64,000 nt of DNA from Polyangiaceae bacterium (GTDB taxonomy: Bacteria; Myxococcota_A; Polyangia; Polyangiales; Polyangiaceae), in assembly GCA_025937835.1 (NCBI GenBank), contig JAICQO010000004.1:62001-126000 (forward strand). Reading direction: 5' to 3'. The number at the start of each line of letters is the position of its first letter. Positions within the stretch are counted from its first letter, which is position 1. The notes beneath the pieces were generated by a model, which worked only from the letters and a program-made list of their open reading frames with translations, had not been told where the DNA came from and did no database searches. The position numbers and the translations under genes are program-made. This document shows, one piece after another, positions 25,022-33,254 of the stretch.

Positions 25022-25644
25022 ACACCGAAGGCCCTTCGGCGGTGACTCCCGTGCTCGCCTCCTTCGAAGAGCCGCGCCAGAACCGGGCGTCGCGGATCGA
25101 GCTCGATCGCTGGGCAGCCACACTCGCCGCTTCTCTCGCACAGCAGCTGCCACCGCCCCGGCCGATCGAGCCCGAAACGACAGCATCTTGGCGACGAAGC
25201 GTCGGCGCTTTGACGTCGGGGTCCGAGGCGACCCTGGATGGCGCGCGCCGCGCGCTCGAACAATCGGGCGTAAACGGCGTCGCAGACGCGGAAGCCGCGG
25301 CGCATCCCGAGCGCGTCCACTTCAGCACGCAGGTGGCTGGTCTAGGCGAAATCACCGTGATGGTCGACCGATCAGCCGGCGGAGTGCGCGTGATCATCGG
25401 TGTGGATGACGCCAATGCGGCGACGCTGATCGACCCCGAAAGGCTGCGACTACAAGGAGCGCTGTTGGCTGCCGGTGTAGGAGTCGAATCAATCCGCGTC
25501 GTGCAGAGAGACGGGCGCGGCACACAGATTGCTTCAGGTAAGGCCAACGTGTCCCGCGATCAATCGCAGGTTTCAGACAACCTCTCAGCCGACGACGAGC
25601 GCCGCAAGCGCTCGCGCAGTCGCAAGGTGAACCTCGTCGGATGA
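25018..25644 (+). CDS. Reduced FliK-like hook-length protein
   Basis: 208 residues. ATGA overlap with fliJ and with flgD. The central segment (VAGLGEITVMVDRSAGGVRVIIGVDDANAATLI) and following AALLAAGVGVESIRVV have the beta-alpha pattern of the FliK C-terminal domain (substrate-specificity switch). The rest is Ala/Arg-rich and unrecognisable. FliK proteins normally exceed 350 residues, so if right, its ruler is short. Assigned mainly from position between fliJ and flgD. Confidence 0.6.
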   Translation: MNTEGPSAVTPVLASFEEPRQNRASRIELDRWAATLAASLAQQLPPPRPIEPETTASWRRSVGALTSGSEATLDGARRALEQSGVNGVADAEAAAHPERVHFSTQVAGLGEITVMVDRSAGGVRVIIGVDDANAATLIDPERLRLQGALLAAGVGVESIRVVQRDGRGTQIASGKANVSRDQSQVSDNLSADDERRKRSRSRKVNLVG

Positions 25645-26333
25645 CTTCCGCTATCGACAACAACTCAGGCGCAACCGCCGCCAGCTTCAGTCAATCGCTC
25701 ACCTCCCAGACCGGTGGTCAAGCGATGGGTCGTGATGCCTTCCTGAAGCTTCTGGTCGCACAGCTCAAGCATCAGGATCCGCTCAAACCGCAGGACAACA
25801 CCCAGTTCGTCGCCGAGCTCGCGCAGTTCTCGTCGCTCGAGCAGACGATGGGTATCAACGAGCGCCTCGACTTGCTGTCCGTGCAATCGCGCGGCCTGCA
25901 AAACGCCGAGGTCGTGAGCCTGGTCGGCAAGCAAGCCACCGTGCGGGGCTCGAAGCTGACACTCGACGGCAAGGGCACCGGCGCCTCGGTGAGCTTCACT
26001 CTGCCGGCTCAGGCCGCCTCCACCACTCTCACGATCCGCGACCAGTCCGGTCGCACCGTCAAAACCATGGACCTCGGCGCTCGCTCCGAGGGCAACACGC
26101 GCATCCAGTGGGATGGCAAGAGCGACGCTGGCCAAGTCCAGCCCGCCGGCACCTACGTGGTCGAGGTCAAGGCCGAGACCGAAGATGGCGCGCCTATTGC
26201 AGCATCCCAGGAGACGACCGGCACCGTTGCCGCCGTCTCGTTCGACAAGGGCTACCCCGTTCTGCATCTCAGCAACGGCACTGACGTCCCGGTCTCCGAC
26301 CTGCTCCGCGTCGATTCGCCACCCAACCCGTAA
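25641..26333 (+). CDS. flgD: Hook-cap protein FlgD
   Basis: 230 residues. N-terminal LGRDAFL-type MGRDAFLKLLVAQLKHQDPL and FVAELAQFSSLEQ are FlgD motifs; a Fn3/FlgD Ig-like fold follows (TTLTIRDQSGRTVKTMDLG, WDGKSDAGQVQPAGTY). Directs hook assembly. Confidence 0.96.
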   Translation: MTSAIDNNSGATAASFSQSLTSQTGGQAMGRDAFLKLLVAQLKHQDPLKPQDNTQFVAELAQFSSLEQTMGINERLDLLSVQSRGLQNAEVVSLVGKQATVRGSKLTLDGKGTGASVSFTLPAQAASTTLTIRDQSGRTVKTMDLGARSEGNTRIQWDGKSDAGQVQPAGTYVVEVKAETEDGAPIAASQETTGTVAAVSFDKGYPVLHLSNGTDVPVSDLLRVDSPPNP

Positions 26334-26366
26334 CACCCGTTTACACCGTACACACCCGAGGAACTC

Positions 26367-27662
26367 ATGGTACTGCGCGCAATGTTTGCTGGCGCTAGCG
26401 GCCTCCGCGCCGAGGGCGAAGCCCTAGGCGTCGCGGGCGACAACATCGCCAACGTCAACACCGTCGGCTTCAAAGCCCAGCGTGCCATCTTCCAGGATGT
26501 GCTCGGCCGCTCGATCCTCGCGGGCGGCGGCTCTTCTCAGCCGGGCGCCGGCGTGCGGATGGCGGACGTGCAGCAGCTGTTCACGCAGGGCGGTCTGGCG
26601 AATACGGGTGTCGCCACCGACCTCGCGTTGAACGGCGAAGGCTTCTTCACGGTCAAGGGTACGGTCGACGGCGTCACCTCGAACTTCTACTCGCGAGCGG
26701 GTCAGTTCACGATCAACACGGAAGGCTTCCTGGTGAACCCGAGCGGCCTCGAGCTCCAGGGGTACCTCGCCAACGCCGACGGAAGCTACCAATCGTCGGT
26801 GTCTTCGCTGCAAGCGCCGACCTCGGCGATCCAGCCCCACGCCACGGAGCGTATGGACGTAACGGCGAACCTCGACGCGGCCGCGGTGCCGCCGACCGAC
26901 GCCTGGGACCCGCAAGATCCGGCGAACACCTCGAATTTCTCGACGTCGATGACGGTCTACGACTCGCTCGGCAACGCCCACCCGGTGGACGTCTACTTCG
27001 TGAAGACCGGCGCGAACAGCTGGGACTACCACGCGCTCGCTTCCGGAGACGAGCTGAACCCCGCGGTTCCGGGGCAAAACGTGGAGATCGGCGCGGGTGA
27101 CCTGGCCTTCACCACCAACGGCGAGCTCGACGCCTTCAACGAGACGACGCCGATTGCGGCGAACTTCGCGAACGCCACCGGCGGTCAGGCGATCCGCCTG
27201 AACTTCGGCAGGGATATCACGAGCGGCGGCACGGGCCTCGACGGCATCACGCAGTTCGCGGCACCCTCCAGCGTTTCCAGCCAAAATCAGGACGGTTACT
27301 CGTCCGGCGACTTCGCGGGTGTGGCCGTGGACGGCCGCGGCATCGTGTCGGGCCTGTACACGAACGGCGAGCGAATTCCGATTGGCCAGCTCGCGATCGC
27401 CAAGTTCCGCTCCAACGACGGTCTGGCGCGCGCCGGCCAAAACCTGTGGATCGAGACTCGTCAGAGCGGCGCCGCAGCCCTGGGCGTCGCCGGAGCCGGC
27501 GGACGCGGTGCGGTCTCGTCGGGCGCCCTCGAGAGCTCCAACGTGGACATCGCCGAGGAGTTCATCGGGCTGATCCAGCACCAGCGGTCGTTCTCGGCGA
27601 ACTCGAAGACCATCACCACCGCCGACGAGATGCTCCAGGAGCTGATCAGCATCAAGCGCTGA
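26367..27662 (+). CDS. flgE: Flagellar hook protein FlgE
   Basis: 431 residues. Starts MVLRAMFAGASGLRAEGEALGVAGDNIANVNTVGFK; ends ALESSNVDIAEEFIGLIQHQRSFSANSKTITTADEM, both diagnostic of hook protein. Central D1/D2 domains (TSMTVYDSLGNAHPVDVYFVK) are typical. GAGGA precedes the ATG. Confidence 0.97.
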   Translation: MVLRAMFAGASGLRAEGEALGVAGDNIANVNTVGFKAQRAIFQDVLGRSILAGGGSSQPGAGVRMADVQQLFTQGGLANTGVATDLALNGEGFFTVKGTVDGVTSNFYSRAGQFTINTEGFLVNPSGLELQGYLANADGSYQSSVSSLQAPTSAIQPHATERMDVTANLDAAAVPPTDAWDPQDPANTSNFSTSMTVYDSLGNAHPVDVYFVKTGANSWDYHALASGDELNPAVPGQNVEIGAGDLAFTTNGELDAFNETTPIAANFANATGGQAIRLNFGRDITSGGTGLDGITQFAAPSSVSSQNQDGYSSGDFAGVAVDGRGIVSGLYTNGERIPIGQLAIAKFRSNDGLARAGQNLWIETRQSGAAALGVAGAGGRGAVSSGALESSNVDIAEEFIGLIQHQRSFSANSKTITTADEMLQELISIKR

Positions 27663-27691
27663 CGCTGACCGGCCGTAGTGGAGTCATCCCC

Positions 27692-28222
27692 ATGAGCGAA
27701 GAAAAACCCGCCGCCCCCAAGAAGGGCGGCTCCAAAGTCATCGTCATTGCCCTCACCGCGATTCTGGTCGCGGGCGCAGCCGTCGCCGGCACCATGTTCG
27801 GTCCGAAAATGCTCGGCGCCAAGACCGCCCAGGCGCAGGAAGACGGCTCGCATGCCAAGGGCAAGAGCAAGGGCAAGAAGCAGCACGAAGAGGCCGAGGA
27901 CCTCGTGCCCACGGCTATTTACAACTTTCAAGCGATCGTCGTGGACCTGCACGACAACGAGGGTGCGATCCACCACCTGAAGGTGGGCCTCACCGTCGAG
28001 AGCGCGCTCGAGAACGCCAAAGTGGCCGAGGAGGCGCTGAAGCAGTACCAGCCCCGCGGTCGCGAAGCCGCGATCGCCTTCTTGCGCTCCCGCGAGTGGG
28101 ACGAGATCACGAGCTCCAAGATGTTCGAGCCCCTGAAGAAGGAGCTCAGCGAAAAAGTCATTGAAGCCATGGGTGAAGAGCGCGTTTCTCGTGTCGTGAT
28201 CACGGACTTCGTCGCCCAATGA
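27692..28222 (+). CDS. fliL: Flagellar basal body-associated protein FliL
   Basis: 176 residues. One TM (VIVIALTAILVAGAAVAGTMFG) and a periplasmic SPFH-like domain with NFQAIVVDLHDNEGAIHHLKVGLTVES and the C-terminal VSRVVITDFVAQ, typical of FliL. The ATG at 27692 is used; the upstream extension overlaps flgE. Supports stators. Confidence 0.92.
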   Translation: MSEEKPAAPKKGGSKVIVIALTAILVAGAAVAGTMFGPKMLGAKTAQAQEDGSHAKGKSKGKKQHEEAEDLVPTAIYNFQAIVVDLHDNEGAIHHLKVGLTVESALENAKVAEEALKQYQPRGREAAIAFLRSREWDEITSSKMFEPLKKELSEKVIEAMGEERVSRVVITDFVAQ

Positions 28223-29160
28223 GCCGCACCCGAGCCGTTTCGTCTGCCTTTCCGGAGCCGCGTGTGCGACCCTCGGCCTGGCCCGTGAAGAACGAAGCCG
28301 AAGCGGTGAAGGCCCTGGATCTGACGGGGCGAGAGCGCCACCTCCGGTCGGCGATGGAAGCCATGACCCGGATCGGCGAGCGCTTCGCGCGGGCGTCGCG
28401 CCGCTCGCTACCGTTCCTGGCGCGCCGCCGCGATCGCTTGATCGCGAGCTCCGTGTCGCTGTCCGGCGAGGCCGCCTCGCAAAGCGCGGGCATCGGGCCG
28501 GCCTATGAAGTTTTGTGCGAGTCCGCCGAGGGCGCCGCCTGGGGCGCGATCTGGCTGAACGCACCTGCGCTCGGGATCTTGCTCGAAGGCACCCTGGGCG
28601 CCAAAGAGGGCACCACGGTGATCGCCCTCGGCGCCGATCTGACGGCCGCGCAGCGCGCGGTGGTCGGGCGCATCGCCAAGGTGATCGCCCAGGATTTGAT
28701 GGATGTGCTCAAGGCGGAGGCCGGCCTCGAGTTGAAGCTCGGCCTCGCCTGCTCACGCCGGCGCGGTGAAGGGCTCGAGAACGCGAGCCGCGACGGTCTG
28801 CGCGTCGATTGCACGATCGACGGCGACTCTTCCGGTGCCATCATCGGCGTCGCGATCGGGGCCGAGGCGCTCGAATCGGCCGCGAAAAAGCGCGACGACG
28901 ACAGCGGCATCGAGGTCGGAAACCCGATCATGGAGCAGGCCGTCGAGGAGATCCCGGTCGATATCTCGGCCGAGCTCGGGCGCGTGACGATGGGCCTGCG
29001 GCGCGTGCTGTCGCTCAAGGTAGGACAGGTACTGCGGCTGCCGACAGCCACCGACGACATGGTCGTGGTGCGGGTCGGCGGCGTCGCCAAGTTCCATGGT
29101 GTTCCGGTCGTCTCGCGAGGTCAGCTCGCGATCGAGATCCGAGCTCGGCACGAAGAATGA
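28219..29160 (+). CDS. fliM: Divergent motor switch protein FliM
   Basis: 313 residues. The middle CheC-like part is recognisable (LDLTGRERHLRSAMEAMTRIGERFARASRRSL; LTAAQRAVVGRIAKVIAQDLMDVL) and the C-terminal SpoA domain is clear (IPVDISAELGRVTMGLRRVLSLKVGQVLRLP). The N-terminal LSQxEIDxLL-type CheY-binding motif is missing, and the GGKG-type turn reads LGAKEG. Position between fliL and fliN and the SpoA domain support FliM. ATGA overlap with fliL. A rotor without direct CheY control is implied if the start is correct. Confidence 0.82.
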   Translation: MSRTRAVSSAFPEPRVRPSAWPVKNEAEAVKALDLTGRERHLRSAMEAMTRIGERFARASRRSLPFLARRRDRLIASSVSLSGEAASQSAGIGPAYEVLCESAEGAAWGAIWLNAPALGILLEGTLGAKEGTTVIALGADLTAAQRAVVGRIAKVIAQDLMDVLKAEAGLELKLGLACSRRRGEGLENASRDGLRVDCTIDGDSSGAIIGVAIGAEALESAAKKRDDDSGIEVGNPIMEQAVEEIPVDISAELGRVTMGLRRVLSLKVGQVLRLPTATDDMVVVRVGGVAKFHGVPVVSRGQLAIEIRARHEE

Positions 29161-29175
29161 ATAGGCGTTCGGATC

Positions 29176-29559
29176 ATGACCGATCCGAACCGCCATCCAC
29201 ATAGTCAGAATCCGCGACCGTCGTCGCCGCCGCAGCGCCCGAGCCTGGCAGAGGCCATCGGGCTCTCGGGCGGGGGGCAGCCCGGCCGCAACGATTCGAC
29301 GTCCAAGAGCCTCGAAGCCCTCGGCTTCGTGATGGACGTGCCCGTCGAGCTCACCGTCGAGATCGGCCGCAAGAACCTCAAAATTGCCGACGTTTTGCGG
29401 CTCGGTCCGGGCTCGGTCGTCGAGCTCACCAAAGACAACGGCGAGCCCCTCGACGTGTACGTCAACAATCGCCTGGTGGCCCGCGGTGAAGCCGTGGTCG
29501 TCGGCGAACGCTACGGCGTGCGGCTGACCGAGGTCTTGGTCGGCGATCGGGAGGCGTGA
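29176..29559 (+). CDS. fliN: Motor switch protein FliN
   Basis: 127 residues with a SpoA domain: LGFVMDVPVELTVEIGRKNLKIADVLRLGPGSVVEL and VNNRLVARGEAVVVGERYGVRLTEVL. The first 50 residues are Pro/Ser-rich linker. Forms the lower C-ring. Confidence 0.96.
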   Translation: MTDPNRHPHSQNPRPSSPPQRPSLAEAIGLSGGGQPGRNDSTSKSLEALGFVMDVPVELTVEIGRKNLKIADVLRLGPGSVVELTKDNGEPLDVYVNNRLVARGEAVVVGERYGVRLTEVLVGDREA

Positions 29560-29560
29560 A

Positions 29561-30370
29561 GTGAAGCGTGCGACGGCAGTTCTGCTGACGCTCCTCGTCA
29601 GTGTCTTGACATGGGACGCCTCCGCGGCGGCCGGCCCGGCTCCGAGCGCGAACTCACCCGCGCCGAGCCCGACCTGGCTGCGCCCCGCGGCTCCGTCCAA
29701 GGCCGCGCCGGCGCCGGCTGCCCCGAGCGCCCCCGGGTTCTCGTTCGGCAAGTACGCGGCGCTGCTGCTGGTGGTCGGTCTGGGCGGCTATGCGCTGTAT
29801 GCGAAGCGCAAGAAGGCCGCGCAGAACCCGCTCAAGGGCTCGGGCGGCCTGCGCGTGATCGAGAGCGCGCGGCTCGGCCCGAAAGCGGCGCTGGTGACGG
29901 CGGTCGTCGGCCGCCGCGTGATCTTGCTCGGTGTCACCGAACAGAGCGTCTCCAAGCTCGGCTGGCTTTCCCCCAGCGGCGAGAGCCCCGACGAGGAAGA
30001 AGACCTCGACGGCGACGTGGAACCCGCTCTGGAGCGAGACGAGCCGTCCGAGATGCCCGTGGTGGCCCCTGCGCGCCCCGTCCTGGCGCGCGAAGAGGCA
30101 CCCCGCGCCAAGGTGCGCCCCTCGGACGGAAGCTTCGCCTCGCGGCTCCGGAGCGCCCTTGGCACTACCGCCCCGGCCACGGCGGATGACGCTCTGGCCA
30201 CTTCCGCCCAGCTTACCCGCGACGTGGTCGATGTCGGCCGCGGCCGCCGCCGAGCGCGTTCGGCGAACCAGGAGGCGGCTCGCCCCGCGGTGCGCAGCGA
30301 TGAGGCGATGATCGACGTCGAAGCCCAGGCCGCCGGCCTGATCCGCCGCCTGAAGGGCAAGAACCAATAA
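29561..30370 (+). CDS. fliO: Flagellar biosynthesis protein FliO
   Basis: 269 residues; signal-like hydrophobic N-terminus, Pro/Ala linker, a TM (FGKYAALLLVVGLGGYALYAKRKK), and a FliO-like cytoplasmic segment (GGLRVIESARLGPKAALVTAVVGRRVILLGVTEQSVSKL). A long Glu/Ala tail follows, longer than typical FliO. Position before fliP agrees. Accessory for FliP assembly. Confidence 0.88.
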   Translation: MKRATAVLLTLLVSVLTWDASAAAGPAPSANSPAPSPTWLRPAAPSKAAPAPAAPSAPGFSFGKYAALLLVVGLGGYALYAKRKKAAQNPLKGSGGLRVIESARLGPKAALVTAVVGRRVILLGVTEQSVSKLGWLSPSGESPDEEEDLDGDVEPALERDEPSEMPVVAPARPVLAREEAPRAKVRPSDGSFASRLRSALGTTAPATADDALATSAQLTRDVVDVGRGRRRARSANQEAARPAVRSDEAMIDVEAQAAGLIRRLKGKNQ

Positions 30371-31044
30371 TGCCTGTTTCGCAAATGACGCAGGCCGCGA
30401 ACCTGATCGAAAATCAGTCGCTCGCGCCCTCGCTCAAGGTCCTGCTCCTCCTCACGCTGCTCGGCCTTTTGCCGGCGCTGATCCTGACGGCGACGTCGTT
30501 CCTTCGGACGGTGGTGGTGCTGAGCTTCCTGCGCATCGGCATGGGCACCGCGCAAACGCCGCCGAACCAGGTGATGATCGGGATCGCGCTGTTCCTGACG
30601 CTGTTCACGATGTCGCCCGTGATCAGCCAGATCAAGGACGTCGCCTACGAGCCCTACCAACGCGGTGAGCTCACCGAAATCCAGGCAATCGAGCGCGGCA
30701 TGGTCCCCGTCAAGCGCTTCATGTTGCGCCAGACGCGCGAGGAAGATCTGCGGATGTTCCACGCCGCCACCAACACGCCGATCCCACAGACCCCGGATGA
30801 AGTCTCGATCACGATGGCCCTGCCGGCCTTCGCGATCTCGGAGCTTACCACCGGGTTTCAGATGGGAGTCGTGATCCTGCTGCCGTTCCTGGTAGTGGAT
30901 CTGGCAGTCGCCTCGCTCTTGATGAGCATGGGCATGATCATGGTCCCGCCCGCCACGCTCAGCTTGCCAATCAAGCTCTTGCTGTTCGTGCTCGTGGATG
31001 GCTGGAACCTCGTAACTGGCTCGATTTTGAGGAGTTTCTTGTGA
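30370..31044 (+). CDS. fliP: Flagellar export gate protein FliP
   Basis: 224 residues. Four TMs; PALILTATSFLRTVVVLSFLRIGMGTAQTPPNQVMIG and MGMIMVPPATLSLPIKLLLFVLVDGWNL are FliP signatures. Lacks the long cleaved signal peptide of enteric FliP. Confidence 0.97.
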   Translation: MPVSQMTQAANLIENQSLAPSLKVLLLLTLLGLLPALILTATSFLRTVVVLSFLRIGMGTAQTPPNQVMIGIALFLTLFTMSPVISQIKDVAYEPYQRGELTEIQAIERGMVPVKRFMLRQTREEDLRMFHAATNTPIPQTPDEVSITMALPAFAISELTTGFQMGVVILLPFLVVDLAVASLLMSMGMIMVPPATLSLPIKLLLFVLVDGWNLVTGSILRSFL

Positions 31045-31310
31045 CGACCGACGGTGCAGTGGATCTGATGCGCGCGGCCATGATCGCCGCCGCCAAAGTC
31101 GCAGGGCCGATGGTGTTCGTGGCCCTGGTGGTGGGGTTGCTGATCGGCATCCTGCAGGCGGCGACGCAAGTCAACGAGGCCAGCGTCAGCTTCGTGACCA
31201 AGCTGATCGCGGTGGGGGCTACCACCGTAGCGCTCGGCTCGTGGACGCTGAACCAGCTCGTGGACTACACGGCCCGCACCCTGGGCTCGATCGCCAACGT
31301 GATCCGCTGA
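31041..31310 (+). CDS. fliQ: Flagellar export gate protein FliQ
   Basis: 89 residues, two TMs, with MVFVALVVGLLIGILQAATQVNEASVSFVTKLIAV matching FliQ. ATG-equivalent GTG overlaps the fliP stop. Confidence 0.96.
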   Translation: MTTDGAVDLMRAAMIAAAKVAGPMVFVALVVGLLIGILQAATQVNEASVSFVTKLIAVGATTVALGSWTLNQLVDYTARTLGSIANVIR

Positions 31311-31339
31311 GTGCTCTGAGTCTGGCCGATCCCACCGTC

Positions 31340-32140
31340 ATGCCCGTCGTCGAAGCCCTGAATCCGCTCGAGCGGCTGCTGATCCCGGAGGTTTTCCGGT
31401 TTTTGCTGGAGCTGACGCGGATTGCGGGCGTGATCGTGATCGTGCCGCTCGCTTGGAGCGCCGCGCCGGTGCGGTTCCGGATCGCGCTGACGCTGCTGCT
31501 CGGCGTGGTGGTTCACGGGATGACCGAGACGTCCCCGGAGTTCCACGGCCCGCTCGACGCCGCGCTGGCGGTCATCACCGAGTTCAGCCTGGGGCTCGCG
31601 TTCGGCTTCATCGTGAAGCTCGCCCTGTCGATCGGCGAGATCGTGGGCGACATCGTCACACCCTCGATGGGCCTCGGCGCCGCGCAGATCTTCGACCCGC
31701 TGAGCAACGTCACGCACGCGGTGATCACCACCATGCTGCGCTATTTCACGACCTTGGTGGCGCTGCTGCTCGGGCTCCACCGCGTCGTGCTGGGCGGGCT
31801 GCTCGAGAGCTTCCGGATCCTGCCCGTGGCGGGCCTGTGGGACGTCTCCAAGGGCTGGCCGACGATCTTGCTGCTGTCCGCCGAGCTCCTCGAGTGCAGC
31901 GTGCGGATCGCGCTCCCGATCCTGGCCGTGCTGTTCATCACCAACCTGGCGCTGGCCTTCGTGGCCCGCGCGGCCCCGCAAATTCAGGTGTTCAGCGTGG
32001 GCTTCGCCTTCACCATCGCGATCGGCGTGTTGATCCTGGTGCTCGTCCTGCCGGACCTCACTTACCAGCTCGGCGCTGACTTTTCTCACGTCGGGCGGCG
32101 GCTCGAGACGCTGCTTTCCGCGATCGGAGCGACCCAGTGA
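31340..32140 (+). CDS. fliR: Flagellar export gate protein FliR
   Basis: 266 residues, about six TMs. Contains RFLLELTRIAGVIVIVPLAWSAAPVRFRIALTLLL, IGEIVGDIVTPSMGLGAAQIFDP, and ILPVAGLWDVSKGW, as in FliR. The ATG at 31340 is chosen; an upstream frame from 31241 is fliQ shadow. fliQ ends 29 bases before. Confidence 0.94.
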   Translation: MPVVEALNPLERLLIPEVFRFLLELTRIAGVIVIVPLAWSAAPVRFRIALTLLLGVVVHGMTETSPEFHGPLDAALAVITEFSLGLAFGFIVKLALSIGEIVGDIVTPSMGLGAAQIFDPLSNVTHAVITTMLRYFTTLVALLLGLHRVVLGGLLESFRILPVAGLWDVSKGWPTILLLSAELLECSVRIALPILAVLFITNLALAFVARAAPQIQVFSVGFAFTIAIGVLILVLVLPDLTYQLGADFSHVGRRLETLLSAIGATQ

Positions 32141-33240
32141 GCGACGCCGACGCGGATGACAAAACAGAGGCGGCCACACCAGAAAAGCTCAATAACGCCC
32201 GCGACGAAGGCCAGTTCCCCCGCTCGAAAGACGCCCCATCCGTGGGCGCCTCGTTGGCCGTGCTGCTGGCGCTGATCACGATGCGCGACGAATACGGCTC
32301 GATCCTCGGCGAGTTCGCGCGCCGCCACTTCGCTCACCCCTACGACCTGGTCAATGGCCAGCTGTCGAACGTCGCGAGCGACGTCGGCGGCATGATCCTC
32401 AAGCTGGTTCTGCCCCCGGCGGCGCTGGCCGTGTTCGTGAGCATCGCGATCGGCATCGCCGAAGCGGGTTGGAAGCCGATGCTCGAGCTGGCGATGCCCA
32501 AATGGGAGCGCATCGACCCGACCAGCAAGATCATGCACATGCTGAACCCCAAGGCCCAGGCGGCCACGGCCGCGATCAGCGTCGCCCGCGTGGGGGTGAT
32601 CGGCTACATCAGCTACTACCTGCTGAGCGACGCGTTTCCGCACATGTCGCGGCTGATGCGCGCCGAGCTTTCGGCGGGGGTCGTCGAAGTTTTGACGGTA
32701 GCGGCACGTTTCGCGCTGTGGGCCACCTTCGCACTCTTCATGCTCGCCGCTGTGGACTACATCCACAGCTTCTACACCCACCACAAGAACCTGCGCATGA
32801 CGAAGCAGGAAATAAAGGACGAGCACATCCAGAGCGAAGGTGATCCGCGCACCAAGGCCAAGCAGCGCGCCCGGGCCCGCGAGAACCTGCGCCGCGGCTT
32901 GATGAAGGAGGTCCCGACCGCCGACGTGGTGCTTGCGAACCCGACCCACATCTCGATCGCGCTTCGCTACCGCGCCAAGGAGGGCGCTCCGGTGGTGGTA
33001 GCCAAGGGCTACGACGAGATCGCGCTGTTCATCCGCAAGATCGCCAAGGATCACAACATCCCCGTGATCGAGAACAAGCCGCTCGCGCGCGCCCTGGACA
33101 AGAGCGCGAAGAAGGGCAAGCCCATCCCGGTCGAGATGTATGCGGCTGTCGCCGAAGTGCTGGCCTTCGTCTACCGCTTGAGAAACCGCGGCGCACCGCG
33201 GCCCCGGCCCGCCGCGCCCCGTCCGATGGCACGGAACTAG
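32137..33240 (+). CDS. flhB: Export switch protein FlhB
   Basis: 367 residues. N-terminal KTEAATPEKLNNARDEGQFPRSKD and the C-terminal autocleavage site NPTH (VVLANPTHISIALRY) are present, so the substrate-specificity switch should work. Four TMs in the middle. Confidence 0.97.
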   Translation: MSDADADDKTEAATPEKLNNARDEGQFPRSKDAPSVGASLAVLLALITMRDEYGSILGEFARRHFAHPYDLVNGQLSNVASDVGGMILKLVLPPAALAVFVSIAIGIAEAGWKPMLELAMPKWERIDPTSKIMHMLNPKAQAATAAISVARVGVIGYISYYLLSDAFPHMSRLMRAELSAGVVEVLTVAARFALWATFALFMLAAVDYIHSFYTHHKNLRMTKQEIKDEHIQSEGDPRTKAKQRARARENLRRGLMKEVPTADVVLANPTHISIALRYRAKEGAPVVVAKGYDEIALFIRKIAKDHNIPVIENKPLARALDKSAKKGKPIPVEMYAAVAEVLAFVYRLRNRGAPRPRPAAPRPMARN

Positions 33241-33254
33241 CTTAGCCGTGGTCC

